DNA of 64,000 nt, from positions 2,329,001-2,393,000 of the forward strand of contig NZ_CP115174.1 in the NCBI RefSeq assembly GCF_027625475.1, read 5' to 3'. This DNA comes from Sphingomonas abietis (GTDB lineage Bacteria; Pseudomonadota; Alphaproteobacteria; Sphingomonadales; Sphingomonadaceae). Shown here in pieces: positions 1 to 9,570 of the stretch (position 1 is the stretch's first letter; each line of letters opens with the position of its first letter). The notes under the pieces are model-generated. The model did no database searches. It was not told the origin of the DNA and was given only the letters and a program-made list of their open reading frames with translations. Made by a program: the position numbers and the translations under genes.

Positions 1-598
1 TCGGCGCGGCGGTGCGTCCATGCGCGGCCAACCATGCCCGGGCTAGCTGGGCGACGGCATCGGCGTCGCCGTTCACGGACTGGTAGAAGCCGCGATCCGC
101 ATCGGCCGCGATCGTCGAAAAGCCCGTGCCGGGCGGATCGAGGAACACCAGATCGGCGATGTCGAGCAGGGTTTCGCGATTTTCCACGACCGGGGCGTCG
201 GACGGCAGCGCGGCGGCGGGATCCTGCGGAACTTCGGCACGCATGGGCCCCAGCGCGCCCATGTGGAGATAGGCGGAAGCCGCGCCGGGGCCGCCATTGA
301 AGACGAACAGCACTGGACGATCCGTCCCGCCGGGACGGGTATAGGATATATACCCTGCGGTGGCGTCGAAATGCCCGGGCCTGCTGCGTACCGGCGCCAG
401 GCCGACCTCGGCATCATAGCCCAGCGACTGGCGACCAGGGGCCTGCAGCGTCTGAGCGCTGCGGGCCTCGATGTGGAGCGGCGATAATGTCGGCTCGGTC
501 TGCTGTGCCTTCAGCGCCGTCGGCCCATTGGCGCCAGCAAGCAATGCCGTGGCGGTCAGGATCGCGCGTAAGCATCCGGCTCCGGTTCGCCTTGTCAT
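1..598 (-). CDS. S10 serine carboxypeptidase-like protein, 3' end beyond window
   Basis: Partial gene reading leftward off the window edge; about 199 codons are visible from ATG at 598. The N-terminus has a basic start and a hydrophobic stretch (AILTATALLAG), so it is probably exported. The S10 oxyanion signature FNGGPGAAS lies near residues 100-108, followed by the conserved block DLVFLDPPGTGFS. The window ends just before the expected GES(Y/F)G nucleophile motif, so catalytic competence cannot be judged. It starts 4 bp after the stop of the aminotransferase (603-1811), so the two are probably cotranscribed. It is one of four S10 paralogs in this window. Family members hydrolyse C-terminal peptide bonds or act as acyl-transfer enzymes; the substrate is not known. 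Confidence 0.85.
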   Translation of the reverse strand, partial: MTRRTGAGCLRAILTATALLAGANGPTALKAQQTEPTLSPLHIEARSAQTLQAPGRQSLGYDAEVGLAPVRSRPGHFDATAGYISYTRPGGTDRPVLFVFNGGPGAASAYLHMGALGPMRAEVPQDPAAALPSDAPVVENRETLLDIADLVFLDPPGTGFSTIAADADRGFYQSVNGDADAVAQLARAWLAAHGRTAAP

Positions 599-602
599 GC
601 CG

Positions 603-1811
603 TCATACCCCCTTCGTCCCGGCCTGCTGCTCGCGGTAGCGCAGCAAACCGTCCGTCAACGCCTGCAAGCCATAATCAAGATCGGCCGGCGCGCGCGCAA
701 AGCCGACGCGGATATGACCCGCCGCACCGAAATATTCGCCCGGTGCGACCACCACGCCACAGCGATCCGCCAGCCATTCGGAAAATGCGATGGTGTCGCT
801 AATCCCGGTCAGCTTGGGGAAAGCGATGCAGCCGAAAAGGGGCAGCGCGCCGCTGACGAGATCCTCGTCGCGCCAAAAGCCGTGATAGGATTCGATGATC
901 GGTCTTGCCCGGCGCATGATGTCGCTTCGATACGTCTCGATCGTGCGTGGGCGCTCCAGCACGAGGGCGGCGACGGCATGCGCCAGGTTCGATACTCCGA
1001 AATCGATCTCCTGCGCGAGGCTGCGGATGCGCCGCATCGTATCGGGCTCCGCCACGATCCAGCCGCAGCGCAGCGTGCTCAATCCATGCGATTTGGTCAG
1101 GCTGCTGACGCTGATGAGGGCGGGCGACAATTGGACGGCCGGGGCCGGGCGCAGTTCGGCATCGACATAATCGCCATAGACCTCGTCGACGATGACATGG
1201 ATGCCACGGGCCTCGGCGATGGCGCCTATCGTGGCGAGCACGTCGGGTTCGGTCGACATGCCGGACGGGTTATGGAGGTTCGACAATATGATGAGCCGCG
1301 TCTGCGGGCCGATCGCCGCGGCCACCGCGTCCGGATCGATGGTGAAATGCTCGCCGCGTCGTTCGAAGCGGTCGACGCCGAAACCATGGGCTTCGGCGAT
1401 CTTGTGGAACAGATCGAAACCGGGATTTTCAACAAGTATGCGATCGCCGGGCTGCATCAGCGCCCGGTAGACGAGCGAGAGCGCCCCGGTCGCGCCGGTG
1501 GTGCAGAGGATCTGCTCGGCCGGCAACGCATAGCGCCGGGCGAGCTGTTCGACGACATAGGGGTTCCCGCTGGCGAAGGCGCTGGTGTAGCGTGACGTGA
1601 TCGGATCTGAGGAGAAACCCTCCAGCACGATCTGCCGCAGCAGCTCGAACGGCTCGGGAACCGAGCTGTCGAACAGGCTGACGAGCAGATTGCGCTCCGA
1701 ACGGACGGCACGGATCACCTTTCGCACCCATCGCGAGTAGGAATCCGGATCCGGGACGGATGGAGGCTGTCCGCCCGCCGGGATGGGATGCAGGGACTTC
1801 GATCGGCTCAT
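603..1811 (-). CDS. Class I/II PLP-dependent aminotransferase
   Basis: Fold-type I aminotransferase of 402 aa, no signal peptide, cytoplasmic. Visible PLP-binding features are the N181-containing NLHNPSG, D209 and Y212 in VDEVYGDY, the Schiff-base lysine K240 in SSLTKSHGLS, and R248 contacting the PLP phosphate. The C-terminal HIRVGFA supplies the likely substrate-carboxylate arginine. I chose ATG at 1811 (MSRSKS) because the longer frame to 1943 would run into the TonB receptor gene and has no family-like N-terminus. It lies 76 bp downstream of the receptor and 4 bp upstream of an S10 peptidase, all leftward. It probably transaminates an amino acid released by the neighbouring peptidases; the amino acid cannot be read from sequence. 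Confidence 0.85.
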   Translation of the reverse strand: MSRSKSLHPIPAGGQPPSVPDPDSYSRWVRKVIRAVRSERNLLVSLFDSSVPEPFELLRQIVLEGFSSDPITSRYTSAFASGNPYVVEQLARRYALPAEQILCTTGATGALSLVYRALMQPGDRILVENPGFDLFHKIAEAHGFGVDRFERRGEHFTIDPDAVAAAIGPQTRLIILSNLHNPSGMSTEPDVLATIGAIAEARGIHVIVDEVYGDYVDAELRPAPAVQLSPALISVSSLTKSHGLSTLRCGWIVAEPDTMRRIRSLAQEIDFGVSNLAHAVAALVLERPRTIETYRSDIMRRARPIIESYHGFWRDEDLVSGALPLFGCIAFPKLTGISDTIAFSEWLADRCGVVVAPGEYFGAAGHIRVGFARAPADLDYGLQALTDGLLRYREQQAGTKGV

Positions 1812-1887
1812 TGTTCGTTTCGTTTTCCGCGCGAAGCCAGGACTAGGAAAAACAGCTGCCCGGCGGTGAGGCCGGGCAGGGCCTTCT

Positions 1888-4800
1888 TCACCGCAGCTTG
1901 ATGTTGGCACCGACGAAGAAGCGTCGGCCCAGGATGTCGCCATAGGCGATCTGGGGATAGGAGGGGCTCTTGTCGGTGAGATTGTCTACGCCGGCGCGCA
2001 GCGTGATCCGCCCGACGTCGAGCTGGGCCGAGATGTCATGGACGATGTTCGCCTTGAGGATGGGATCCGGCGTGGTCTCGATCGACACGTCCGAGCCGGA
2101 ATGGGTCTTGGACAGATATTCGAGCTGATAGGTCAAGCGGAACGGGCCTTTGTCGTAGGCCAGATTGAAGCGGCCGTCCCATTTGGGAGACTGATAGGTG
2201 TCGTCAGTGCGCACGAAGGTCGCGCCGGTGACCGACGTGGTGAGCAATGTATTGTGGGTCAGCGCGGCGGTCAGCTGGAGATGACCGAGATCGCGACCGT
2301 GGAACAGGTCGCCGACCGCGAAGTGATAGTCGACCACGTAATTCTCGCCGTGATATTTGATCACGCCGGCGTTGAAGGTGGTCGTCGTTCCGGTGATGAT
2401 CGTACCGCCGGGGCTGGTGCCGTCGCTGGAGGCAAGCCGCGTGAAGGCACCGCAAACCGCGGGATCCGGCTGGACATTGTCATAACATGCAGCGGTGAAG
2501 TCCTCGGTGGTGAAGGCCGAGAGGCCCTCCTTGAGATCGATCTCGATGCGGTCGGCGCTGATCGTCAGACCCGGCACGAAAGCGGGCTGCAGCACGATCC
2601 CATAGGTCCAGGTGTTGGAAATCTCGTTGTGGAGATTGGGGTTGCCACCCGTCGTCACGGTCGCACGCGCGAAATTCTCGGACGGATCCTGGAAATTGGC
2701 CAGCCGCTCCGCGGCGCTCAGCCCCGCGCCCGTCCCGTCGGCATCGACGCCATAGTTCGGATTGGCCTGGAAGGCGGCGAGGCAGTTCGCGCGCCGCACC
2801 GACGGATTGGGGCCGCCGTTGATGCGATCGGCGTCGCATGGATCATAGCCGGTCGAGGCAAGCCCGCTCGACGACGGTGCGAGCAGCTGGGTCAGCGTCG
2901 GAGCCCGGAAGTTGCGGCTGCGCGATCCGCGCAGCGTCACGCCCTTCACGACCTCCCAGCGCAATCCGAGATCCCAGACATTCTCGCGACCCGCATAGGA
3001 ATTGTCGATGTGACGGAACGCGCCCTTGAACTCGAGCAGCTTGACCAGCGGCAACTGCCAGCTCTTGCCGATCAGCGGCACGATCATCTCGGCGGACAGC
3101 TCGTCGGTGTTGTACTGGCCGGACTGGGCGATTTCCGGTGTACCCGTGCCGAAAATTCCGAGGAGGTTCGCGGCCAGCGGATCGAAGCTCGCTTTCTCGT
3201 TGCGATGTTCATAGGCGACGTTGAAGTCGACGCTGCCGGACGGCAGCTTGACCACCGATCCGCCGAGAGTGGCAAGCAGATCGGCTTGTTCGTTCTTCCA
3301 GTCGAGACCGGCACGCGTGCTCACATAATTGCGTGCAGCGGTGCTCACATTGCCGTTGCCGAACGGATCGATCGGCGCGCAGGACGGATCGTCGTTGGTC
3401 GTATCGCTGTCGGCATTGATCGCGCAGACGATCTTGCCGTTGCTCGATACCGCATCGATCGCATTCTCGAACTTCGAATTGACGACCTGCCAACTGCGCT
3501 GATGGCCGTCGACCTGGGCGTAGCTGCCCGACACCGACCAGTAGAAATTATGGGTGCCGAGATTGAAGTCGCCCTCCAGCGTCAGCACCCCGCGATAGGT
3601 GTCGGTCGCGGTGGTCTGCACGTCGTTCGGCGTGAGATCGTAGAAATATTTGGACAGATAGAGCGGCGAGCCGGCGGCGAAGGCGGGGCTGGCGGCGCTC
3701 AGTACCGATCGGGCCTGGGTGGTCAGATAGGGATTGTCGACCGTGAAGCTGATCGGGCCGTCATAGCTGCCCGGATTGAGCACGGTATAGCTGTTGCCTT
3801 GCGGGATTTCGGTGCCGAGCGTGTGCGCATACATCAGCTCGGTCGAAATCTTGATATGATCGGTCAGATCATAATGGCCGAGCATGTTGGCGGTGTAGCG
3901 TTCGACGCCGGTGCGAAGCCCGGCCAGGTTCTGATATTTGAAGCCGTCGCCGCCCGATGCGAAGGGCACGCCCTGGAGGGTGCCGGTGTCGTAGGGGACG
4001 ACGTTGCCGTCGCTGCCGAACTGGAGCGGGCTCCCGCCGCTTTTTGTGAGGAAGGCGCTGACGGGCGCGGCGCGGGTGAAGATCACGCCATTGGGATTAA
4101 ATTCCCAGAACGTGCCGTTGAAGATCTCCTTGACCGACGGGATGCCGTCGTTCGGGCCGGTGTCGGCGCTGTTGCTTACCGTCAGGCGGCCGAGATTGGA
4201 CAGCGGCCGCGCCGAGAACATCAGCGTCGGGGATTTCGAATAGCCGAGATCGATGGCGATGTTGCCGCGACCGTCGGAGAAGTTGGTGCCCGCGGTCAAT
4301 CGCGCGCTGTGCGTGCCATAATCCCCGCGGCTCGATATGCCGTTCTGCACATCGACATCGAGACCGCTGAAATTCTGCTTGAGGACATAGTTGACCACGC
4401 CCGCGATCGCGTCCGAACCATAGACGGCGGCGCCGCCGCCTTGATAGACCTCGACACGATCGAGCAGGCCGAGCGGGATGATGTTGGAATCGACGGTCGC
4501 GTCGCCGACACCGTCCGAGGAGCCGATCCCCGACGAGCTGGTGACCATGCGGCGGCCGTTGACCAGGGTCAGTGTCCGCCCGACGCCGAGGTTGAACAGA
4601 TTGGGGGCCTGATAGCCAGGGCCGCTCGAATTTCCGCTGCCGTCGGCCTGGTTGAGCACCGGCGCGTTCGACGGCAGGTTGTTGAGCGCGTCGGCCGCGC
4701 TGATGTAGCCGCGATCACTGATCGACTGGGCGGTGATCTCCGCGACGGGGGCGATGTTGTCCGCCTCGCTCCGGCGGATGCGCGAGCCCGTGACCACGAT

Positions 4801-4953
4801 CATCCCGTCGCCATTGGCGGCGTCGGCGCTGGGCGTGGTCGATTGATCGATCGCCGGCGGCACCTCCTGCGCCATCGCCGGCGCCGCGCCGGCCGCTGCC
4901 AGCAGCGCGGTCGACAGCATCAATCTGCGGACGAATATGTGATTGTGAACCAT
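1888..4953 (-). CDS. TonB-dependent outer-membrane receptor
   Basis: A 1021-aa outer-membrane receptor. The signal peptide ends at AMA (residue 28). A TonB-box-like segment MIVVTGSRI (51-59) precedes the plug domain, which includes the typical TLVNGRRMV and GGGAAVYGSDAIAGVVNYV motifs. The rest is a long 22-strand-type beta-barrel. The start at 4953 is preceded by a strong ribosome site, AAGGGGG. The size and the plug match the large receptors sphingomonads and caulobacters use for peptides, glycans or metal complexes. It sits between S10 peptidase genes and an aminotransferase on the same strand, so a peptide or amino-acid conjugate is the likeliest ligand (inference). A 1195-codon stop-free frame on the opposite strand is a shadow. 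Confidence 0.93.
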   Translation of the reverse strand: MVHNHIFVRRLMLSTALLAAAGAAPAMAQEVPPAIDQSTTPSADAANGDGMIVVTGSRIRRSEADNIAPVAEITAQSISDRGYISAADALNNLPSNAPVLNQADGSGNSSGPGYQAPNLFNLGVGRTLTLVNGRRMVTSSSGIGSSDGVGDATVDSNIIPLGLLDRVEVYQGGGAAVYGSDAIAGVVNYVLKQNFSGLDVDVQNGISSRGDYGTHSARLTAGTNFSDGRGNIAIDLGYSKSPTLMFSARPLSNLGRLTVSNSADTGPNDGIPSVKEIFNGTFWEFNPNGVIFTRAAPVSAFLTKSGGSPLQFGSDGNVVPYDTGTLQGVPFASGGDGFKYQNLAGLRTGVERYTANMLGHYDLTDHIKISTELMYAHTLGTEIPQGNSYTVLNPGSYDGPISFTVDNPYLTTQARSVLSAASPAFAAGSPLYLSKYFYDLTPNDVQTTATDTYRGVLTLEGDFNLGTHNFYWSVSGSYAQVDGHQRSWQVVNSKFENAIDAVSSNGKIVCAINADSDTTNDDPSCAPIDPFGNGNVSTAARNYVSTRAGLDWKNEQADLLATLGGSVVKLPSGSVDFNVAYEHRNEKASFDPLAANLLGIFGTGTPEIAQSGQYNTDELSAEMIVPLIGKSWQLPLVKLLEFKGAFRHIDNSYAGRENVWDLGLRWEVVKGVTLRGSRSRNFRAPTLTQLLAPSSSGLASTGYDPCDADRINGGPNPSVRRANCLAAFQANPNYGVDADGTGAGLSAAERLANFQDPSENFARATVTTGGNPNLHNEISNTWTYGIVLQPAFVPGLTISADRIEIDLKEGLSAFTTEDFTAACYDNVQPDPAVCGAFTRLASSDGTSPGGTIITGTTTTFNAGVIKYHGENYVVDYHFAVGDLFHGRDLGHLQLTAALTHNTLLTTSVTGATFVRTDDTYQSPKWDGRFNLAYDKGPFRLTYQLEYLSKTHSGSDVSIETTPDPILKANIVHDISAQLDVGRITLRAGVDNLTDKSPSYPQIAYGDILGRRFFVGANIKLR

Positions 4954-5097
4954 GGAGCCCCCTTCGTTCCCCGAGCTATCTCGATCGAACCGATGGCGAG
5001 CATAACCGAGCGTGCCGGAATATTTTCGTCGTTGATGGGGCGGGGGGCGACCGGAAGCACAAATCCAAACCGGAAATTTGGGTCAGGCTTGCAAAAT

Positions 5098-6531
5098 CTA
5101 TGTGCGGGGATTCAGGAAGTCCGAGATTTCCTGCCCGAAATGGACGGTTTCGAGCGGATCCTGATACATCATGTGGCCGCCGGCGAAGCAGTGCAGCGCG
5201 ATGCGCGCGCCGATCGACGCCGGCATCGCGGCCACGGTTGCCTCGTTGCCGGCGCAGCTGTTGAGGGAGTCATACATGCCGGCGGCCACCCACATCCGCA
5301 GGGCCGGGGCCTTTTCCATCGCGCGCAGCGCCCATGGCTGGGGCGGGCTCGGCGGCCCTTCGCCGGCCCGCGCACGGGCGAGCGATTCCGGCGTGATCGG
5401 GGACTGGTCATATTGCCAGCGATTGCCGGCATCGCTTTCCGGTGCGTCGATCCCGGCATAATGGCCATCGCGATAGCCGAGCGCGCCGCGATAATAATCG
5501 AGTATCCGTTGACCCTCGCCGGGATTCTCGTCGGCCTGGTCGGTGCGCCGCATGTCGAAGATTGCCAGCGTCTTGCCCTGATCGGCGAGCAGGCCGGTGC
5601 GGAAGTCGTGCGGCGAAACCCATAATGTCCGGGCGTCGATCGTCGCGGGATCGAGCCCCTGATAGCGGGCGAGCGTCGCGATCACCTCGGCCCGCTGCTG
5701 CTCCGTCAGTGCGGCGGGATCGGCCAGCGCCGGCGCATAGACGGTTTCCGCCCAATGCCGCGCTTCTGCGAGGGTTCGCGCCTGGTCGGCCAGCAGCGCC
5801 GGATCGAGCCGCCGCAAGGCGATGGCGGTGGCGACGCGGCTGTAGAGCGACAGCGCACGCATCCGATAGCGGTCCTGCGTATCGCCGAGCGGAATGCCGC
5901 CGGAGATGAGGGCGATGCCCGCGACCGGAATCTTCTGATCGATCAGGCGCTCGGCGACACCGGCGGCTCGCCATGTGCCGAAGCTTTCGCCGACGAGATA
6001 GAGCGGCGCCGAGCCGCGGCGATAGGCGATGCGGAAATCGCGCACGAAACCGGAGATGGCGGCGATATCGCCGTTGGTGCCATAAAAGTCGCTGGCATGA
6101 TCCGTCGTGTCGGCCCGGCTGAAGCCGGTGCCGACCGGATCGACGAACACGAGATCGCTTGCCCCAAGCGGGCTGGTCGGGTTGTCGGCGAGCTTGCCGT
6201 CATGAAAGGTCTTGGGGCCCATGGCGTGGAATTGCAGCAGCCGAGAATCCGCGCCCGGCCCGCCGTTCCACACGAAGCTGAGCGGCCGCCCATGCGTGCC
6301 GGCCACGAGATAGGCGGTATAGAAGATCCGGCCATGCACCTCGTCCTTGAGATTGCGGGCCGGGAGCGTGCCGGCGCAAGCGACATAGCGGATCCGTCGG
6401 CCGGCAATGGTCGTCTCATGGCTGGTTTCGACAGCGTCGGGCGCGCAGCGTCGCGTCGTCGCGCCGCCTGGTCCGGCTGCCGCCAGAGCCATCACCATGG
6501 TTACGCCGCAAAACAATATCCGCTTTGGCAT
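5098..6531 (-). CDS. S10 serine carboxypeptidase-like, exported
   Basis: A 477-aa protein with a signal peptide (hydrophobic residues 4-24, VMALAAAGPGGA). ATG at 6531 is preceded by GGGAGGG at good spacing; the upstream extension to 6657 is rejected. S10 landmarks are WNGGPGADS (oxyanion, 88-96), DLVFVDPVGTGFS (126-138), the nucleophile S183 in LVGESFGTWRAAG, and a C-terminal HCFAGGHMMYQDP that carries the catalytic histidine. The enzyme is expected in the periplasm or outside the cell, acting on C-terminal peptide bonds. It is the first gene of the leftward run that continues into the TonB receptor 144 bp downstream, and it is divergent from the PvdN-like gene at 6710, so the 178-bp gap may hold promoters for both. 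Confidence 0.9.
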   Translation of the reverse strand: MPKRILFCGVTMVMALAAAGPGGATTRRCAPDAVETSHETTIAGRRIRYVACAGTLPARNLKDEVHGRIFYTAYLVAGTHGRPLSFVWNGGPGADSRLLQFHAMGPKTFHDGKLADNPTSPLGASDLVFVDPVGTGFSRADTTDHASDFYGTNGDIAAISGFVRDFRIAYRRGSAPLYLVGESFGTWRAAGVAERLIDQKIPVAGIALISGGIPLGDTQDRYRMRALSLYSRVATAIALRRLDPALLADQARTLAEARHWAETVYAPALADPAALTEQQRAEVIATLARYQGLDPATIDARTLWVSPHDFRTGLLADQGKTLAIFDMRRTDQADENPGEGQRILDYYRGALGYRDGHYAGIDAPESDAGNRWQYDQSPITPESLARARAGEGPPSPPQPWALRAMEKAPALRMWVAAGMYDSLNSCAGNEATVAAMPASIGARIALHCFAGGHMMYQDPLETVHFGQEISDFLNPRT

Positions 6532-6709
6532 CGCATGCCCTCCCGACCGCATTGTTAGGTGCAAGGCCCAGGCATTTTTATGCGTAGATCGCCCGGCGCG
6601 GCCGCTCTTGATCGCGATTTGCGTTGTGGCATCGGGCAGATGCGGCAAAATCTGCAAAAACTATTCCGTCTCGCCGCGCTAAGCTGCCGCGAATGGCAAG
6701 GGGCGACAT

Positions 6710-7987
6710 ATGGGGCGAGGTCTGACACGACGGGGCATCTTGGCCGGGGCGGGGGCGATGCCGCTCGCGGCACGCGCCGCCGCGGCCGGACTGGGGGATG
6801 CCGGCGCCAGCCTGCCCGACGGTGCCAGTCTGCCCGACAGGGCCAGTTTCGCGGCCATGCCCGGCGTCTATCTCGACTCGGGCACGATGCACCCGATCCC
6901 GCTCGGGGCCCGCGACGCGGTGCGCGCCTATGTCGATCAGCGCGCGACGATGGACGGGCACTATCCGACCGACGCGGTCGAGCAGCGGGTGAAGGACAAT
7001 TTCGCCAGGCTGATCAACGCGACGCCCGCAGAGATCGCGTTCGTCCAGAGCACCACCGCGGGCGAGCAATCGATCATCGATGCGCTCGGCTTTCCCTATC
7101 GGAAGGGCCGTATCGTCACCGATACGCTGCACTTCTTCGGCTCCTTCTATCTCTATGAGGAACTGGCCCGCCAGGGTGTCGATGTCGCATGGGTGCGGCC
7201 ACGCACCGGTTCGGGCGTCGCGCGCATCGCGATGGACGATATCGAGCAGGCGATCACGCCGGGCACGCGGCTCGTCGCCTTGTCGCTGGTCTCGACCTAT
7301 AACGGCTTCGAGCACGACCTGCAGCGGGTGTGCGAGATCGCCCATGCCCGGGGGGCGCTGGTCTATGCCGATATCGTCCATGCCGCCGGCACCGTGCCGA
7401 TCGACGTGCGCGCGTCGAACGTCGATTTCGCGTCCTGTGCCAGCTACAAATGGCTGATGGGCGATTTCGGGCTGGGCCTGCTCTACGTCCGCGCCGACCT
7501 GCACGATCGGCTGCAGCGCACCCGGTTCGGCTATTACCAGCTCGAGGGTTTCGGCCCGCATGTCTATCCGTTCGATCCGCCCGCGACCAAGGCCGACTAT
7601 CCGATCGCGGACGTCACGCCGCGGCCCGACATGGAAGGGCTGTTCGCCGGCGGCACCCACGCCCACACCGTCTCGGCGATGCTCGGCTGGTCGCTCGACT
7701 ATATCCTCAAGCTCGGCGTCGACCGGATCGCGGAGCATCGCCAACCGCTGCTCCAACGTCTGCACGAAGGGCTGGCGACCCGCGGCTATGCGGTGGTGAC
7801 GCCGCCCGAAAGCCGCACCCCGCTCGTCACCTGCGTGCTGGAAGGCGCGCATGACAGGCTCTCGGCGCCGTTGAAGGCCGCCAATGTGCAGATCACGCTG
7901 TCGCGCAACCGCTTCCGCGTCAGTCCGTCGGTGTTCAACGACATGGACGATATCGAACGCCTGCTCGCCGCGCTGCCGCGCGCCTGA
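6710..7987 (+). CDS. Tat-exported class V PLP enzyme (isopenicillin N epimerase / PvdN-like)
   Basis: A 425-aa fold-type I PLP enzyme of aminotransferase class V. The N-terminus carries a twin-arginine signal (LTRRGILAGAGAMPLAARAA), so the folded cofactor-loaded protein should be exported to the periplasm. The PLP aspartate is D221 in VYADIVHAAG, and the Schiff-base lysine is K247 in ASYKWLMGDFG. The start has AAGGGG upstream. Family knowledge: periplasmic Tat-dependent class V enzymes are rare; the well-known example is PvdN, which modifies pyoverdine in the Pseudomonas periplasm and has about the same length. Here there is no NRPS, but a TonB receptor and S10 peptidases flank it, so it may act on an imported or exported peptide. 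A short repeat (ASLPDGASLPD, 33-43) follows the signal. The next gene starts 20 bp downstream. Confidence 0.85.
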   Translation: MGRGLTRRGILAGAGAMPLAARAAAAGLGDAGASLPDGASLPDRASFAAMPGVYLDSGTMHPIPLGARDAVRAYVDQRATMDGHYPTDAVEQRVKDNFARLINATPAEIAFVQSTTAGEQSIIDALGFPYRKGRIVTDTLHFFGSFYLYEELARQGVDVAWVRPRTGSGVARIAMDDIEQAITPGTRLVALSLVSTYNGFEHDLQRVCEIAHARGALVYADIVHAAGTVPIDVRASNVDFASCASYKWLMGDFGLGLLYVRADLHDRLQRTRFGYYQLEGFGPHVYPFDPPATKADYPIADVTPRPDMEGLFAGGTHAHTVSAMLGWSLDYILKLGVDRIAEHRQPLLQRLHEGLATRGYAVVTPPESRTPLVTCVLEGAHDRLSAPLKAANVQITLSRNRFRVSPSVFNDMDDIERLLAALPRA

Positions 7988-8007
7988 CCATCACAAGGGA
8001 AATGCCG

Positions 8008-9525
8008 ATGCGCCCGACTGCCCTGATCTGCGCGATGCTGATCGCCGCCGCACCCGCCGCGCTGTTCGCCCAGGACGATAGCAAGGCGCCGATGTCGCCC
8101 GCCTTCCTGCGCGCGATGGAGCCGATGATCCCGCGCGATGCGGCGAACGACCGGGTGGTGACCACGCATCATGTCGTGAGCCTGGCCGGCAAGACGCTCG
8201 GCTACCGTGCGATCGTCACCGAACTGCCGATGCCCGGGCCGGACGGCGCGCCCGTCGCGGTCGGCGTCACCTTCGCCTATGTCGCGGACGAGGCGAAGGA
8301 CGTTGTCGCCAGGCGACCGGTCATGTTCGTCTTCAATGGCGGCCCGGGCGCCTCCTCCTCGCCGCTGCATCTCCAGGCCTTCGGCCCGCGGCGCAGCGTC
8401 GGGGAGGGGGCCGCGGCGCATATGGAGGATAATCGCTTCACCCTGCTCGATGCCGCCGATCTCGTCTTCGTCGATCCGGTCGGCACCGGGGCCAGCATGC
8501 CGATCAAGGGCCAGGACGCCTCCGGCTATTGGGGTGTCGGCGGCGATGCGCGTGGCGTCGCGCTGATGATCGAGCGCTGGCTCGCCGCCCATGGGCGCAC
8601 CGGCTCTCCGGTGATCCTCGTCGGCGAGAGCTACGGCACGTCGCGCGCGCTCGCCATCCTCCACGAAGACATGAAGGCGAAGACGGCGTTGCCCGATGGT
8701 GTGGTCCTGCTGTCGCTGGCGATCGGCGACAGCGACGGGCCGGTCATCTCCGACGCGGTGCTGCTGCCCACTTTGTCCAGCGTGGCTTGGTATCATCGCG
8801 CGATCGATCGCGGCGGCCGCAGCGTCGAGCAGCAGTTCGACGAGGCGCTGCATTTCGCGCAGACCGACTATGCGTCCGCGCTGATGCAGGGTCCGGCGCT
8901 CCCGGCCGCCGACAAGCGTCGCATCGCCGAGCGCATCTCCGCGATGATCGGTATTCCCGCCGCGACGATCGAGCATGATGATCTGCATCTCGATCGCCAC
9001 GACTTCATGTTGCAGTTGCTGGCCGCCAAGGGACTGCGCACCGGCCAGCTCGACGGCCGGGCGACGCGGCTGATCTCCGAAAGCAACCAGCGTCCGCCGT
9101 TCGACGACCCCTCGATGTCGCTGGGTTCGGGGTCGGCCAGCACGGTCGAGACCTATCTCCGGGACGAACTGGGCTACACCGTGCCCAGCCCCTATCGCAG
9201 CCTGAATCTCGGCATCAATTTCAAGTGGAACTACGACAAGGACTATGGCGGCAGCTTCCGGGCGATGTCGCTGGCGCCCGATCTGAAGGACGCGATAGCC
9301 CTGAAGCCGACGCTGCGCGCGTTCACGGCCGGCGGCTATTACGACATCACCACGCCGGTCTATGCCGGCCAGTTCGCGCTCGAACAAAATGGCGTGCCGG
9401 CCGATCGCCTGGCGATCCACCGCTACAAGTCCGGCCATTCCGCTTTCGAGGATGCGGATGCGCTGGCCGCGCTCAGTGCCGATCTTCACCGCTTCGTCGC
9501 GCAGGTGGCGGCCGAGAAGAAGTAA
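8008..9525 (+). CDS. S10 serine carboxypeptidase-like, exported
   Basis: A 505-aa exported S10 protein (signal peptide MRPTALICAMLIAAAPAALF, cleaved near AQD). The ATG at 8008 is preferred over 8002 because AAGGGA lies 7 bp before it. Motifs: FNGGPGASSSP (109-119), DLVFVDPVGTG (151-161), nucleophile S208 in LVGESYGTSRA, and the catalytic histidine in the C-terminal HRYKSGHSAFED. It is 20 bp downstream of the Tat-exported PLP enzyme and probably in the same transcript, so the pair would act on the same periplasmic substrate (inference). The gene ends at a perfect 13-bp hairpin that separates it from the convergent amidohydrolase. Confidence 0.9.
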   Translation: MRPTALICAMLIAAAPAALFAQDDSKAPMSPAFLRAMEPMIPRDAANDRVVTTHHVVSLAGKTLGYRAIVTELPMPGPDGAPVAVGVTFAYVADEAKDVVARRPVMFVFNGGPGASSSPLHLQAFGPRRSVGEGAAAHMEDNRFTLLDAADLVFVDPVGTGASMPIKGQDASGYWGVGGDARGVALMIERWLAAHGRTGSPVILVGESYGTSRALAILHEDMKAKTALPDGVVLLSLAIGDSDGPVISDAVLLPTLSSVAWYHRAIDRGGRSVEQQFDEALHFAQTDYASALMQGPALPAADKRRIAERISAMIGIPAATIEHDDLHLDRHDFMLQLLAAKGLRTGQLDGRATRLISESNQRPPFDDPSMSLGSGSASTVETYLRDELGYTVPSPYRSLNLGINFKWNYDKDYGGSFRAMSLAPDLKDAIALKPTLRAFTAGGYYDITTPVYAGQFALEQNGVPADRLAIHRYKSGHSAFEDADALAALSADLHRFVAQVAAEKK

Positions 9526-9532
9526 CGGGGCT

Positions 9533-9564
9533 CCCGCCGTCCCGGATCGTGCCGGGACGGCGGG
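9533..9564. terminator. Perfect hairpin between convergent genes
   Basis: CCCGCCGTCCCGG at 9533-9545 pairs perfectly with CCGGGACGGCGGG at 9552-9564, a 13-bp stem with a 6-nt loop. It fills the 45-bp gap between the stops of two convergent genes. There is no T-tract, so it may terminate poorly on its own or protect the mRNA 3' ends from both directions. Confidence 0.7.
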
Positions 9565-9570
9565 ACAGCA

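Noticed and set aside
2038-5625. A 1195-codon open frame on the plus strand opposite the TonB receptor
   Set aside because: It mirrors the codon pattern of the receptor gene and has no recognised domain, signal or ribosome site. Such antisense frames are expected in very GC-rich DNA.
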